64,000 bases of DNA from Gammaproteobacteria bacterium. GTDB taxonomy: Bacteria > Pseudomonadota > Gammaproteobacteria > Pseudomonadales > Pseudohongiellaceae. A program made the position numbers and the translations under genes. The stretch is from NCBI GenBank assembly GCA_030831165.1, contig JAURLP010000007.1:27696-91695 (forward strand), read 5' to 3'. A model generated the notes under the pieces. It saw only the letters and a program-made list of their open reading frames with translations. It was not told where the DNA came from and did not search any database. Shown one piece after another: positions 1-8,562 of the stretch (positions are counted from its first letter, which is position 1; every line of letters begins with the position of its first letter).

Positions 1-405
1 GGATGGGTGCATTAATTTATTCGCTAACTCTCCATCAGTTGTAAACAATAATAATCCGCTGGTATTAATATCCAGACGTCCTACGGCTACCCAGCGTGCA
101 TGCTGTAATCTTGGCAATTTATCAAATACTGAAGGGCGCTCTTCCGGGTCGTTTCGTGAGCAAATTTCTCCGATGGGTTTGTTATAAAGCAGAACAGTCT
201 GGGTAACCGATTTGGCCGTATTTGCAGAAAGCTTTTTGCCATCAACAGTTATTTTATCTTCACTGCTAACCCGATCCCCAAGACCGGCTATTTTACCGTT
301 TACTTTAACCCGGCCTGCCTTAATCCAGTGTTCCATTTCCCGGCGGGATCCGAACCCTGCTCTTGCGAGAACTTTTTGTAACTTTTCATCTGTGACTATG
401 ACCAT
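1..405 (-). CDS. rluB: 23S rRNA pseudouridine synthase RluB, N-terminal part (cut by window edge)
   Basis: Only the first 135 codons are present; the frame is open to the left edge. RluB-type enzymes of the RsuA family make a pseudouridine in the peptidyl-transferase region of 23S rRNA. Visible are an S4-like RNA-binding segment near the start ([16 protein letters not shown]) and the start of the catalytic domain with [18 protein letters not shown], in which the Asp of GRLD is the catalytic residue of the family. The ATG at 405 is chosen because the conserved [11 protein letters not shown] begins a few residues later, as in E. coli RluB; a GTG eight codons upstream is possible. It follows scpB in the same direction and is probably the last gene of the trpS-scpA-scpB-rluB operon. 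RluB rather than RsuA is inferred from the close match to the RluB N-terminus and the scpB neighbour. Confidence 0.9.
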   Translation of the reverse strand, partial: MVIVTDEKLQKVLARAGFGSRREMEHWIKAGRVKVNGKIAGLGDRVSSEDKITVDGKKLSANTAKSVTQTVLLYNKPIGEICSRNDPEERPSVFDKLPRLQHARWVAVGRLDINTSGLLLFTTDGELANKLMHPS

Positions 406-452
406 TTTAAGTCCAACTTGATTTCTCACGAAATTAAATATTGATTGATTAA

Positions 453-1313
453 TCAGCCTAATGATTCTTCGTCTTGATCATCTTGCTCATTTATATCTTC
501 CGATACTTCATTTGTAGCTTCTTCTGTTTCTGCAGATTCTTCAGCGGTTTGATTGGTACTTATTTTTGCTTCTTCAGAGTCTTCAAAAAGCGCATCCTGA
601 TCATCCTCAGGCTCTTTTTTTATTCCAAGAATTTCATCAATTGATCGCGTTCCAATCGCGGCGGCGGCCAGCTCTTCTTCATCAGCGACTATTACTTCAT
701 CGTCTTCTTCTGCTGAGCTTGGAAATTCAAGGACAATACCTTCCGGTTTTTCTTCTTCCAGTGTTAACTCCTGATTCAGTCCTTCCATATCACGGATATC
801 AGTTAAAGCCGGCAATTCATTCAGGTTTTGCAAGTTGAAATAATCCAGAAACTCACGTGTGGATGCATACATTGCAGGTCGCCCCGGCACATCACGGTGT
901 CCGACGACCCTGACCCAATCTCTTTCCAATAATGTACGGATAATACTGGAACTTACTGCAACACCACGAATTTTTTCAATGTCACCGCGAGTAATCGGCT
1001 GACGATAAGCAATAATGGCCAAAGTCTCTAGTAAAGCTCTTGAATAGCGTTGTGGTTTTTCTTCCCATAAACGACCGATCCAATCACTCAACTCCTGACG
1101 CACCTGGAAACGATAGCCAGAAGCGACTTTTTTTAGTTCAAAACCACGCCCTACGCAACTTTTTTCAATTTCATCCAAAGCTGTTTTCAAAACATCACGT
1201 TCAGGTAATTCTTCCTTGGTGAAGATTTCCGCAATTTTATCCAGTGTTAAAGGCTTCCCGGCTGTAAGCAAAAGGCCTTCAATAATCTGTTTTAATTTTT
1301 CCAGGTCATTCAT
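453..1313 (-). CDS. scpB: Segregation and condensation protein B (ScpB) with a long acidic tail
   Basis: ScpB is the kleisin-associated subunit of the SMC-ScpA-ScpB condensin that organises and segregates the nucleoid. Residues 1 to about 185 form the expected paired winged-helix region ([18 protein letters not shown] at the start, and [38 protein letters not shown]). The start codon overlaps the scpA stop by four bases, so translation is probably coupled. The protein is 286 residues, longer than the roughly 200 typical of the family; the extra length is a C-terminal tail of about 95 residues dominated by Glu and Asp, likely disordered. Such tails occur in some proteobacterial ScpB proteins but their role is unknown to me. 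Identification is firm; the tail function is not. Confidence 0.95.
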   Translation of the reverse strand: MNDLEKLKQIIEGLLLTAGKPLTLDKIAEIFTKEELPERDVLKTALDEIEKSCVGRGFELKKVASGYRFQVRQELSDWIGRLWEEKPQRYSRALLETLAIIAYRQPITRGDIEKIRGVAVSSSIIRTLLERDWVRVVGHRDVPGRPAMYASTREFLDYFNLQNLNELPALTDIRDMEGLNQELTLEEEKPEGIVLEFPSSAEEDDEVIVADEEELAAAAIGTRSIDEILGIKKEPEDDQDALFEDSEEAKISTNQTAEESAETEEATNEVSEDINEQDDQDEESLG

Positions 1314-2176
1314 GTGCTTATTGCCTTAATATGAATTGGAGCAAAAGGCTCACTTTGAACTAATTCTACAAGTGATTCTTTGATTAATTCCATTACTGCC
1401 AGAAAAGTCACGACAATTCCTAATTTACCTTCATCTTTCAAAACCAGAGAGCTTAATGGGGTAAAGTGTTTATCTGAAATACGTAATAATATTTGCGACA
1501 TTTTTTCTCTGGTCGATAAAGCCTGACGTTGTATATGGTGACTTTCCTTTAAATCAGATCGTCGCAGAACATCGGCGAAAGCCAACAAAACCTCCTGTAA
1601 GTCAATCTCAGGTAAAGGAATCTCTTTTTCTAGTACAGGCATCTCCGCAGATGCGATATGGAAGTCACGATAACGACGGGGTAAGGCATCAATTTTCTCT
1701 GCTGCATCACGGTACCGTTCATATTCTTGCAGGCGCCTGATAAGCTGAGTTCTGGGATCCTCTTCATCGTCTTCGTCTTCTTCCATACGCGGAAGCAAAA
1801 ACCTCGATTTGATTTCAGCCAACATGGCCGCCATGACAAGATACTCAGCGGCTAGTTCAAATTGAGCAGCGTCCATTAATTCGACATAAGCAATATATTG
1901 CTCAGTAATTTCAGCAATATTGATATTCAAAATATCGATATTCTGACGTCGGATCAGGTAAAGCAGCAAGTCCAGAGGTCCTTCAAAGGCTTCAAGAAAC
2001 ACTTCCAGAGCATCTGGTGGAATATATAAATCTTTTGGCAAATCAGTGAAGGCTTGTCCAGCGACAAAAGCAAATGGCATTTCTGCTTGTTCACCCACAT
2101 GCTGTTGCCTTGCTTCATGCAACAGACTGATACGATTATGCTGACGATCAAATGATTTTTCGGTCTCTTCGCTCAT
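1310..2176 (-). CDS. scpA: Segregation and condensation protein A (ScpA kleisin)
   Basis: ScpA is the kleisin that bridges the SMC heads in bacterial condensin. The N-terminal SMC-binding part is clear (VFLEAFEGPLDLLLYLIRRQ at about residues 59-78, then ILNINIAEITEQYI), followed by a helical, charged middle (EEDEDDEEDPRTQLIRRLQEYERYRDAAE) and a C-terminal winged helix (VVTFLAVMELIKE). Length 288 is normal for gammaproteobacterial ScpA, which carries about 40 extra residues before the conserved start. It lies 6 bp after the trpS stop and overlaps scpB by 4 bp. Organisms with ScpAB use SMC rather than the MukBEF condensin of Enterobacteria and Vibrio, which helps exclude those groups. Confidence 0.95.
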   Translation of the reverse strand: MSEETEKSFDRQHNRISLLHEARQQHVGEQAEMPFAFVAGQAFTDLPKDLYIPPDALEVFLEAFEGPLDLLLYLIRRQNIDILNINIAEITEQYIAYVELMDAAQFELAAEYLVMAAMLAEIKSRFLLPRMEEDEDDEEDPRTQLIRRLQEYERYRDAAEKIDALPRRYRDFHIASAEMPVLEKEIPLPEIDLQEVLLAFADVLRRSDLKESHHIQRQALSTREKMSQILLRISDKHFTPLSSLVLKDEGKLGIVVTFLAVMELIKESLVELVQSEPFAPIHIKAIST

Positions 2177-2182
2177 GATGAT

Positions 2183-3397
2183 TTACCGGTAATTTAATCC
2201 CATAGCTTGCCTCACATCATCCAATGTTTCTTTAGCAACATCACGTGCTTTTTCTGTGCCTTCGGCAATAATTGCTCTAACTGATGAAGGGTTCTCTTCG
2301 AATTGCCTGGCTTTTTCTTTTATCGGCCTAAGTTCTGCCACGACTGCATCAATAACCGGTTTTTTACATTCCAAACATCCAATCCCGGCACTAAGGCAGC
2401 CTTCTTTGACCCAAGTACACATAGACTCATCCGAGTACACTTGGTGGAACTGCCACACGGGACATTTATCAGGATCACCCGGGTCTGACAACCGCACCCT
2501 GGCCGGATCTGTTGGCATGGTTTTTAATTTTTGCATGATGTCATCATCAACTTCTCGCAAACTAATAATGTTGTTATAAGACTTGGACATTTTTCGGCCA
2601 TCGAGACCAGGCATCTTGGCGGCTTCAGTCAACAAAGCTTGCGGCTCAGGCAAAATCATCTTGCCAGAACCTTCTATATAGCCAAATAGGCGTTCACGAT
2701 CTCCAAGCGTTATATTTTGCTGTTCCTTTAATAAAGCCTGAGCTTTAAGCAGGGCTTCTTGATCACCTTCTTCCTGATAACTTTTACGAAGTGAGCTATA
2801 GAGCTTGGCACCTTTCTTGCCCATCTTTTTGACAGCTTCTTCGGCCAACTCTACAAAGTCAGGTTCGCGACCATAGAGATAATTAAATCGACGAGCTACT
2901 TCGCGCGTTAATTCCACGTGAGCAACTTGATCGGCACCAACCGGCACTGAGCCAGCACGATAAATTAAAATGTCAGCACTTTGTAGCAAGGGGTACCCCA
3001 GAAACCCGTAGGTATCCAGATCTTTTTCTCTTAAATTCTCTTGCATGTCTTTATAGCTGGGGACTCGTTCCAGCCAACCCAAAGGCGTCATCATGGATAG
3101 GAGCAAATGCAACTCGGCGTGTTCAGGCACTTTGGACTGAATGAACAGGGTCGCGGCACTTGGGCTAACACCTGCTGCAAGCCAGTCTATTACCATATCC
3201 CAGACATGAGCTTCTATTGTTTGAGGATTATCATAATCTGTAGTTAAGGCATGCCAATCAGCAACGAACAAGAAGCATTCATATTCGTGCTGTAACTTTA
3301 TCCAGTTTTTTATAACGCCGTGATAGTGGCCTAAATGGAGACGCCCTGTTGGACGCATGCCTGATAATACTCGCTGTTGCGAATCTACTGAGTTCAA
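2183..3397 (-). CDS. trpS: Tryptophan-tRNA ligase, long form with iron-sulfur type Cys motif
   Basis: Class I aminoacyl-tRNA synthetase charging tRNA-Trp. The HIGH-type signature is TGRLHLGHYHG (residues 17-27) and the KMSKS signature is at 269-273. The start is a TTG at 3397 with GGGG seven bases upstream; there is no in-frame ATG before residue 14. At 404 residues it is about 70 longer than E. coli TrpRS, mainly through a charged helical insert at roughly 184-262, ahead of KMSKS. After KMSKS there are four cysteines, C312, C334, C341 and C344, spaced C-x21-C-x6-C-x2-C, almost the spacing reported for the 4Fe-4S cluster of Thermotoga maritima TrpRS. The cluster is inferred. It is the first gene of the operon leading to scpA. 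Confidence 0.95.
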   Translation of the reverse strand: MNSVDSQQRVLSGMRPTGRLHLGHYHGVIKNWIKLQHEYECFLFVADWHALTTDYDNPQTIEAHVWDMVIDWLAAGVSPSAATLFIQSKVPEHAELHLLLSMMTPLGWLERVPSYKDMQENLREKDLDTYGFLGYPLLQSADILIYRAGSVPVGADQVAHVELTREVARRFNYLYGREPDFVELAEEAVKKMGKKGAKLYSSLRKSYQEEGDQEALLKAQALLKEQQNITLGDRERLFGYIEGSGKMILPEPQALLTEAAKMPGLDGRKMSKSYNNIISLREVDDDIMQKLKTMPTDPARVRLSDPGDPDKCPVWQFHQVYSDESMCTWVKEGCLSAGIGCLECKKPVIDAVVAELRPIKEKARQFEENPSSVRAIIAEGTEKARDVAKETLDDVRQAMGLNYR

Positions 3398-3522
3398 TCT
3401 TTTTCCCCAACTACATGTTGCTTTTATTATAACTAGTTTTTAGGTTTGCGTGGCAGCTTTATCATTAGATGAAATATATTTTTGTTCGCAGAATCACCCA
3501 ACACTTAAGGAGCTTAACATCA

Positions 3523-4146
3523 TTAATTTTGAAAGGGTGTTGCATCAGCCTTCCCGGCTCGTAATAAACGCGGACTGCCATCAACCAAATCAACCACTGT
3601 AGTGGCTTCAAGCCCACAAAAACCTGAATCAATAATTAAATCAACTGCATGCCCCAGATCATCCTTGATATCGTTGATTTCGTAGGGAGGGTTCTCCTCA
3701 CCGGGCATTATCAAGGTGCTGCTAAGGATGGGCTCATCCAATTCTCTAAGCAAGGCTTCAACCACGGGATGATCAGGGATGCGAATGCCGATGGTCTTGC
3801 GCTTTGGATGCATCAATAAGCGAGGAACTTCAGAGGTTGCCCGTAGTATAAAGGTATAGGCACCCGGGGTATAAGCTTTAAGTAAACGATACGCACTGTT
3901 GTCAATTCTTGCATACAGGGCAATTTCAGAGAGATCCCGGCAGACCAGCGTAAAATTATGTTTTGAATCAAACTGGCGGATCCTGGATATTTTTTGCAAG
4001 CCCGCTTTATTCCCGATTCGACAGCCAAGTGCATAGGCTGAGTCTGTCGGATAAATCATGATCCCTGAGTCTTTGATAATCTCAACGGCCTGTTTTATTA
4101 GCCTTAATTGCGGATTTTCCGCATGTATATTTAACACTTGAGACAT
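3523..4146 (-). CDS. yciO: Sua5/YciO/YrdC-family protein (YciO-like)
   Basis: Member of the YrdC-like fold that includes threonylcarbamoyl-AMP synthases for the t6A modification of tRNA. The family core is visible: GIMIYPTDSAYALGCRIGN near residue 30, then KISRIRQFDSKHNFTLVCRDL, where RIRQFDSKHNF replaces the KxR..K of TsaC, then TPGAYTFILRA, KTIGIRIPDHPVVEALL and PILSSTLIMPGE. The length of 207 residues and the sequence style match E. coli YciO better than the shorter TsaC/YrdC, and YciO itself is not needed for t6A in E. coli. Its exact role is therefore uncertain. It stands alone, pointing toward trpS with a 125 bp gap and diverging from yciB. Confidence 0.85.
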   Translation of the reverse strand: MSQVLNIHAENPQLRLIKQAVEIIKDSGIMIYPTDSAYALGCRIGNKAGLQKISRIRQFDSKHNFTLVCRDLSEIALYARIDNSAYRLLKAYTPGAYTFILRATSEVPRLLMHPKRKTIGIRIPDHPVVEALLRELDEPILSSTLIMPGEENPPYEINDIKDDLGHAVDLIIDSGFCGLEATTVVDLVDGSPRLLRAGKADATPFQN

Positions 4147-4239
4147 TGCTGTGCTACTTCACTAATTTTAAAGTTGGCAAGATTATCATAGCTTGCACTT
4201 GAGATAGCGACTTTTAGCGATATCCTCTAGAATGCAGCC

Positions 4240-4851
4240 ATGAAACAACTAATTGACTATATACCTCTTATCTTCTTCTTCGTCGTTTACAAAATGGAAG
4301 AGCGCAGCTTGCAACTTGGCTCCTTCACTTATAATCTGGGCGGAATATTTAGCGCGACTGAAATACTGGTCGTCAGTTCTATTCTGGTATACGGCACACT
4401 TTTTCTGGTGCATAAAAAATTGGAACGCACCCAGCTTATAACCCTGGTAGCCGTTATAATCTTCTGCTCATTCACTATTATTTTTCGTGAAGAGGCGATT
4501 CTAAAGTGGAAAGCCCCTGTTGTTAATTGGATTTTCGCTGCAATCTTTCTTGGCAGTCATTTCTTCACCAAGAAAAATGCCACTCAATTGATGCTGGAAC
4601 ATGCCATTGAAATGCCTGAGCATGCCTGGCGGCGTTTAAATTTCGCGTGGGCATACTTTTTTATATTCCTGGGATCTATCAATCTCTTCGTGGCTTTTAC
4701 TTTTCACGAGTATTGGGTTGATTTTAAAGTTTTTGGCAGTATGGGATTAATTTTTCTCTTTATAATCGGACAAACTTTTTACCTAATGCCTTACCTCCAG
4801 GAAGATGATGACAAGGAAGATGTAAAAGCCAGCGAGAAGCCGCCTGTCTAA
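4240..4851 (+). CDS. yciB: Inner membrane septation protein YciB (IspZ)
   Basis: Small polytopic inner-membrane protein of the YciB/IspZ family, linked in enteric bacteria to cell-envelope synthesis and septation. The characteristic beginning [19 protein letters not shown] is followed by five hydrophobic segments and the conserved [19 protein letters not shown] and [19 protein letters not shown] blocks. The C-terminus is a charged cytoplasmic tail ([13 protein letters not shown]). Length 203 fits the family range. It diverges from yciO, a pairing also seen in other gammaproteobacteria where yciA/yciB/yciO are neighbours. Its stop codon overlaps that of the convergent cyclophilin gene. A weak sigma70-like pair, TTGAGA at 4199 and TATCCT with 16 bp spacing, precedes it. 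Confidence 0.9.
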   Translation: MKQLIDYIPLIFFFVVYKMEERSLQLGSFTYNLGGIFSATEILVVSSILVYGTLFLVHKKLERTQLITLVAVIIFCSFTIIFREEAILKWKAPVVNWIFAAIFLGSHFFTKKNATQLMLEHAIEMPEHAWRRLNFAWAYFFIFLGSINLFVAFTFHEYWVDFKVFGSMGLIFLFIIGQTFYLMPYLQEDDDKEDVKASEKPPV

Positions 4852-5465
4852 TCTGTCAAGGCTTCTTTTAGATTTGGGAAGCGCTCATCCAATATCACGT
4901 TCCATTGATAAACCCTATCGGCTCGAGTCTCTAAGAATGCCCTCGCGTTACCTTCAATGGTTATCGACTTGATGGTATCGCCAGCTCTAATTTCTCTTAT
5001 CAACTCGCGACCACTATGAATTTTTCCGAAGACGGTATGCAAGCCATTTAAATGTGGCGTCGCAACATGGGTAATAAAAAACTGGCTACCATTGGTATTG
5101 GGACCAGCATTCGCCATAGACAAAATGCCATCCTGGTTGTGTCGCATACGAATTTCATCTTCAAAATTATAACCAGGCCCGCCAGAGCCATCACCAAAGG
5201 GATCGCCCCCCTGAGCCATAAAATCATCAATCACACGATGAAAAGTTAATCCGTCATAGTAACCACGAGTCGCTAAATTAACGAAATTAGCGACAGTAAT
5301 TGGCGCAACTGACTTATACAGCAGGAATTCCAGAGTGCCATGTTCAGTTTCTATGACAGCATAAAGCTCAGCTGGGTCTTTTTCCTGAGCTTGTGCCTGT
5401 ATTTGTATAGCAAAGGCAAAAATGCCACTGATGATTAAGCTTCCGAACACTCTGAATAATTTCAT
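4848..5465 (-). CDS. Periplasmic peptidyl-prolyl isomerase, cyclophilin type (PpiA-like)
   Basis: Cyclophilin catalysing cis-trans isomerisation of X-Pro bonds, exported to the periplasm. I use the ATG at 5465 because it starts a standard signal peptide ([19 protein letters not shown], cleavage probably after AQAQ) and has GGGAA seven bases upstream. An in-frame ATG at 5540 that overlaps the upstream gene would add 25 polar residues before the signal and is less likely. The cyclophilin core is clear: [57 protein letters not shown] and [12 protein letters not shown]. The catalytic Arg lies in the FHRVI segment and the Phe in SQFFIT. It sits downstream of the HemD-like gene and converges with yciB. 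Confidence 0.92.
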   Translation of the reverse strand: MKLFRVFGSLIISGIFAFAIQIQAQAQEKDPAELYAVIETEHGTLEFLLYKSVAPITVANFVNLATRGYYDGLTFHRVIDDFMAQGGDPFGDGSGGPGYNFEDEIRMRHNQDGILSMANAGPNTNGSQFFITHVATPHLNGLHTVFGKIHSGRELIREIRAGDTIKSITIEGNARAFLETRADRVYQWNVILDERFPNLKEALTD

Positions 5466-5536
5466 TACTAATTTCCCGAATAGTTTTCTATATATCTGCA
5501 TATCTGCATACCTGCTCTTGCTTATTATAAAGCTAT

Positions 5537-6379
5537 TCAAGCCTTTGAGTTCAAGAACTTCGCAATTGCCGTGACCATAGGTTTCATAAAAAAGGTTCGC
5601 TCTGGCATTATATCAACTGCAATGCCCTTACTATTTAAGACATCTTTAACGACAGGACCAATAGCTGCGACATGACAAAGACTTAACCCTGCTCTTAGCT
5701 CGGCTTCAAGCTGATATAACTTAGCCACTTGAAATAAACGCTTGATCTGCGGCTGGGATGTGAATGCAATAACATCAACTTGCCCCTTGTGCATCGTGTT
5801 GATTAACTCAATAATTTTTTCATCATCCAGTTTATTAGCATAGACATAAGGCGCTACAGAACTCACCCTTGCCCCACGCTGTTCCAAATACGAAATAAGT
5901 TTTACATTAGGTTCCTCACCATACAACTGCACCGTAACATGTTTAGCTGTAATTTCCATTTCATCTATGCTGGCAATCACGCCATCAGTCGTTGGAATTT
6001 TGGCATCGAAGCTTGTTTCCAGCCCTACCTCTCGTAAAGCCTGATTAGGTTTAGGTCCCCGGCATAAGGTATCAACTCTACTTAAAGCATCTATGAAGGC
6101 TGTTTTCAAAGTATATTTCTCAGACAGGCTAATTAAGCGTCTGAGCCCTTCGCCAGTTAGCAAGATAAACATATCGGGGGGCTCGCTAATGAAACCCTCA
6201 ATCCAGTCTAAAACAGGCTTTGGATCAGGCGCATCATGGATGGCAACCATTGGCACCGAAATAAGCTCTGCTTCACGTTTAATAAGCATCTGACTTAACA
6301 ATAAGAGCTGTCTGTTTTCAGGCACCGCAACTACCTTACCCTTCAGACTTTCAATCGCGTGTGACATGAATTTCTCCAC
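5537..6379 (-). CDS. Uroporphyrinogen-III synthase family protein (HemD-like), stand-alone
   Basis: HemD-family protein, expected to cyclise and invert ring D of hydroxymethylbilane to give uroporphyrinogen III, the common precursor of haem and sirohaem. The two-domain alpha/beta pattern is recognisable: an N-terminal strand with [17 protein letters not shown], the [13 protein letters not shown] segment at about residue 70, a domain crossing near [17 protein letters not shown], then [27 protein letters not shown] and [18 protein letters not shown]. The length of 280 residues is near the family norm of about 250. It is not next to hemC, hemX or hemY, so it may be a second, specialised copy. 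About 390 bp of palindrome-rich DNA lie upstream, suggesting dedicated control. Confidence 0.75.
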   Translation of the reverse strand: MEKFMSHAIESLKGKVVAVPENRQLLLLSQMLIKREAELISVPMVAIHDAPDPKPVLDWIEGFISEPPDMFILLTGEGLRRLISLSEKYTLKTAFIDALSRVDTLCRGPKPNQALREVGLETSFDAKIPTTDGVIASIDEMEITAKHVTVQLYGEEPNVKLISYLEQRGARVSSVAPYVYANKLDDEKIIELINTMHKGQVDVIAFTSQPQIKRLFQVAKLYQLEAELRAGLSLCHVAAIGPVVKDVLNSKGIAVDIMPERTFFMKPMVTAIAKFLNSKA

Positions 6380-6765
6380 TTAATGAGTCCGGCTATTCGA
6401 AAAATGCCCTGCACATTGTGCATAGTATTAAACATAGCCCTCAACCAAAATCATGATAAAAAGGTAAAACTTTACCATGAGACATAATGAATTATTGGTC
6501 ATATTGTGACCAATTTCACATTTATGTTACCTTTCGTGTTACCCGATCTTTATTTGTAGACTTTATTTTCATTGAATATCCACAAAAAAAGGCTGTATAG
6601 CCGTTTCACCTCTTACACAATTAGCGAAAATAAGTAACAACTTAGGATAAATTGTGAATTATTTTTAAAATGTGTTACTTTTTTTCTTATTTATATGTTA
6701 CTATCGCCCTGCGTTTTCAAAAGAGACGTGTTAAAACATCCCACATTCTTATAAGGAGCACCGTG
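6380..6765. promoter_or_regulatory. Palindrome-rich intergenic region between the HemD-like gene and a small ORF
   Basis: A gene-free 386 bp stretch between divergent genes. It holds three separate inverted repeats: TGCACA-T-TGTGCA (6410-6422), GGTAAA-AC-TTTACC (6463-6476) and ATTGGTCA-tattg-TGACCAAT (6494-6514). Further right are repeated GTTAC words: two 12 bp apart near 6527 and 6539, and two near 6675 and 6697. A TACTAT hexamer at 6699 followed by GC-rich sequence could be the minus 10 of the rightward small ORF. The palindromes are directly seen; binding by regulators is inferred and no known consensus fits well, though the third resembles GntR/FadR-type half sites. Confidence 0.55.
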
Positions 6766-6897
6766 ATGGAAAAAGTTGTAATGAGTACAGAAAGTTTAGA
6801 AAGTAGAGAAACAATAGTGGAATACATCAAATCAGCATTAAGCATATTAGCTATTTTGGTAATACCAGTATTAACCTTGTGGGCATCATTTGCTTGA
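6766..6897 (+). CDS. 43-residue single-span membrane protein, unknown function
   Basis: Short ORF from the ATG at 6766 with AAGGAG seven bases upstream, one of the best ribosome binding sites in the window. The product starts with a polar, Glu/Ser-rich segment (MEKVVMSTESLESRETIVE) and ends in one hydrophobic helix of about 18 residues (SALSILAILVIPVLTLWAS). A longer in-frame ORF opens at 6670, but only the 6766 start has a Shine-Dalgarno match. A strong intrinsic terminator follows about 80 bp downstream, so this looks like a complete monocistronic transcription unit. I do not recognise the family. It may be a small accessory subunit of a membrane complex, or an independent stress or toxin-like peptide; nothing in the sequence decides between these. 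Confidence 0.6.
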   Translation: MEKVVMSTESLESRETIVEYIKSALSILAILVIPVLTLWASFA

Positions 6898-6978
6898 TAG
6901 CCCAAACCAGATTTAGACTCAGTTGAGAAGCTTACCCCCCTTTGCTCGACAACTGCTTTTTTAAGTAAATTACTATTC

Positions 6979-7026
6979 GCGCAGCCTGCTGAATCATCCC
7001 TTCTTTTCTAGGCTGCGCTTTTTTTT
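6979..7026 (+). terminator. Intrinsic terminator after the small membrane protein gene
   Basis: Perfect 9 bp stem GCGCAGCCT (6979-6987) and AGGCTGCGC (7010-7018), with a 22-nt loop, followed by eight T (7019-7026). The T run is on the plus strand, so it ends the small ORF transcript; moaB converges on it. Confidence 0.9.
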
Positions 7027-7035
7027 GCCTGCATT

Positions 7036-7557
7036 TTAAATATCCGTCAGTCTGCCAACAAAATTACAGGGCTTATGAAGACTATTGAGCTGCTCAGCAA
7101 TTATTCCTTCCCAAGCTGTCTTGCATGCACCAGTCGAGCCTGGCATACAAAAGATAACAGTATCATTACTGAGGCCGGCAAATGCTCTTGATTGAATCGT
7201 TGAGGAGCCAATCTCCTGATAAGACAAAGCTCTAAACAATTCACCAAAACCATCAATACTAGCGTCCAATAAAGGTTTTATAGCAACAACAGTATTGTCG
7301 CGCCTTGTAAAACCGGTTCCACCTGTCACTAAGACCGCATGAATAGCAGTATCTGCAATTAAATTTGCAACTAATGCACGCAGACGATACACATCATCTT
7401 TACAGATATGCTTTTCCACCAGGTGATGGCCAGCTTTAACAAGCTCTTTTTGTAAATAGCCTCCTGAAGTATCATTTTCTTCAGTACGTGTATCTGACAC
7501 TGTCACAACCGCAATATTTAATGGCACAAAAGATGCCTGTGCTTTATTATTAGCCAC
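7036..7557 (-). CDS. moaB: Molybdenum cofactor biosynthesis protein MoaB
   Basis: MoaB/MogA-family protein that binds molybdopterin and acts in adenylylation of the pterin before molybdenum insertion. Visible family blocks: NIAVVTVSDTRTEENDTSGG at the N-terminus, HAVLVTGGTGFTRRDNTVVA, IGSSTIQSRAFAGL and TVIFCMPGSTGACKTAWEGI, the last being the pterin-binding loop region. Length 173 is typical. It lies 3 bp after moaA and is surely co-transcribed with it. The assignment as MoaB rather than MogA rests on the overall sequence style and the moaA linkage. Confidence 0.93.
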   Translation of the reverse strand: MANNKAQASFVPLNIAVVTVSDTRTEENDTSGGYLQKELVKAGHHLVEKHICKDDVYRLRALVANLIADTAIHAVLVTGGTGFTRRDNTVVAIKPLLDASIDGFGELFRALSYQEIGSSTIQSRAFAGLSNDTVIFCMPGSTGACKTAWEGIIAEQLNSLHKPCNFVGRLTDI

Positions 7558-7560
7558 TCA

Positions 7561-8562
7561 CTAACCTCCTGTCATATTCATAAATCTAACTATTTGCGGC
7601 TGTTCTTCATCATAAAAATAGTGGCGCAGTGGCTTGATGTCCATAGCTTCAATGATAGTCTGCTTTAGTAGTTCTGTATTTTCAGGCTGCTCTCTAAGTA
7701 GTTGCCTTAAATCAGTCGAATACTCATTGCCTAAACATAACAATAAACGCCCTTCAACAGTCACTCTTACTCGGTTACAGCTTTCGCAGAAATTGTGACT
7801 GACAGGAGAAATGAAACCAACTTTGCTTTGCTCTCCCTCAATTTCATAATAGCGTGATGGACCCGCTGTGTTCATATCTATTGGTCTTATTGCATAATGC
7901 TCTAGAATTTTTTTCTTCACATCCTCATTGGAAACCATTGTATCCATTCTTTCATGATCACTGATCTCTCCCAGTGGCATTTCCTCGATAAACGCAATGT
8001 TTATCCCTAGCCCTATGGCATATTTGAGCAAGTCAATAATTTCATGGTCATTGACCCCTCGTAAAATTACAGAGTTCAGACGAATACTATCAAACCCAGC
8101 AGCCACCGCAGTTTCAACCCCTTTTAATACCTGCTCCAGCTTGCCTGTACGGGTCATAGCTTTAAACTTTTCAGCATTTAGACTATCAAGACTAATATTA
8201 ATGCGATTGACGCCGGCGTCTCGCAGAGGCCCTGCCATTTTTTTCAATTGGGAGCCATTGGTTGTTAGCAACAACTCATCCAAACCTGGTAAGCGCCCGA
8301 TATTTTCAATCAAAGACATCACGTTATTTCTAACCAGAGGCTCACCCCCGGTTAAACGAATTTTATTCACGCCCAATTCAGTAAAAGCTGCTGCGACTTT
8401 GTATATTTCCTCTAGACTCAAAATTTGCTTTCGCGGTAAAAAAGTCATTTCTTCAGACATGCAATAAACACAACGAAAGTCACAACGGTCCGTCAGTGAA
8501 AGTCGCACATAGTCGATGTGACGACCATGTTTATCAATTAATGCTGTTGCAGGTTCAGGCAT
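7561..8562 (-). CDS. moaA: GTP 3',8-cyclase MoaA (radical SAM)
   Basis: Catalyses the first step of molybdenum cofactor synthesis, rearranging GTP to 3',8-cyclo-GTP with S-adenosylmethionine. The radical-SAM cluster motif CDFRCVYC gives Cys27, Cys31 and Cys34. The second 4Fe-4S site is in FCESCNRVRVTVEGRLLLCL, with spacing C-x2-C-x13-C. The essential C-terminal Gly-Gly is present (NMTGG at the end). KIRLTGGEPLVR is the conserved GGEP block. Length 333 is standard. It is the first gene of moaA-moaB and diverges from modB across 182 bp, consistent with joint control of cofactor and molybdate supply. I could not recognise a Moco riboswitch in its leader. Confidence 0.97.
   Translation of the reverse strand: MPEPATALIDKHGRHIDYVRLSLTDRCDFRCVYCMSEEMTFLPRKQILSLEEIYKVAAAFTELGVNKIRLTGGEPLVRNNVMSLIENIGRLPGLDELLLTTNGSQLKKMAGPLRDAGVNRINISLDSLNAEKFKAMTRTGKLEQVLKGVETAVAAGFDSIRLNSVILRGVNDHEIIDLLKYAIGLGINIAFIEEMPLGEISDHERMDTMVSNEDVKKKILEHYAIRPIDMNTAGPSRYYEIEGEQSKVGFISPVSHNFCESCNRVRVTVEGRLLLCLGNEYSTDLRQLLREQPENTELLKQTIIEAMDIKPLRHYFYDEEQPQIVRFMNMTGG

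Noticed and set aside
212..421. Plus-strand ORF of 69 codons at the left edge
   Set aside because: It is the reverse of the rluB N-terminal frame, which carries clear RsuA-family motifs.
5466..5540. Longer start of the cyclophilin gene at 5540
   Set aside because: It would place 25 polar residues before a clear signal peptide; the ATG at 5465 has its own GGGAA site.
7997..8467. Plus-strand ORF of 156 codons inside moaA
   Set aside because: Antisense to the radical-SAM domain with all motifs present; it has no independent support.
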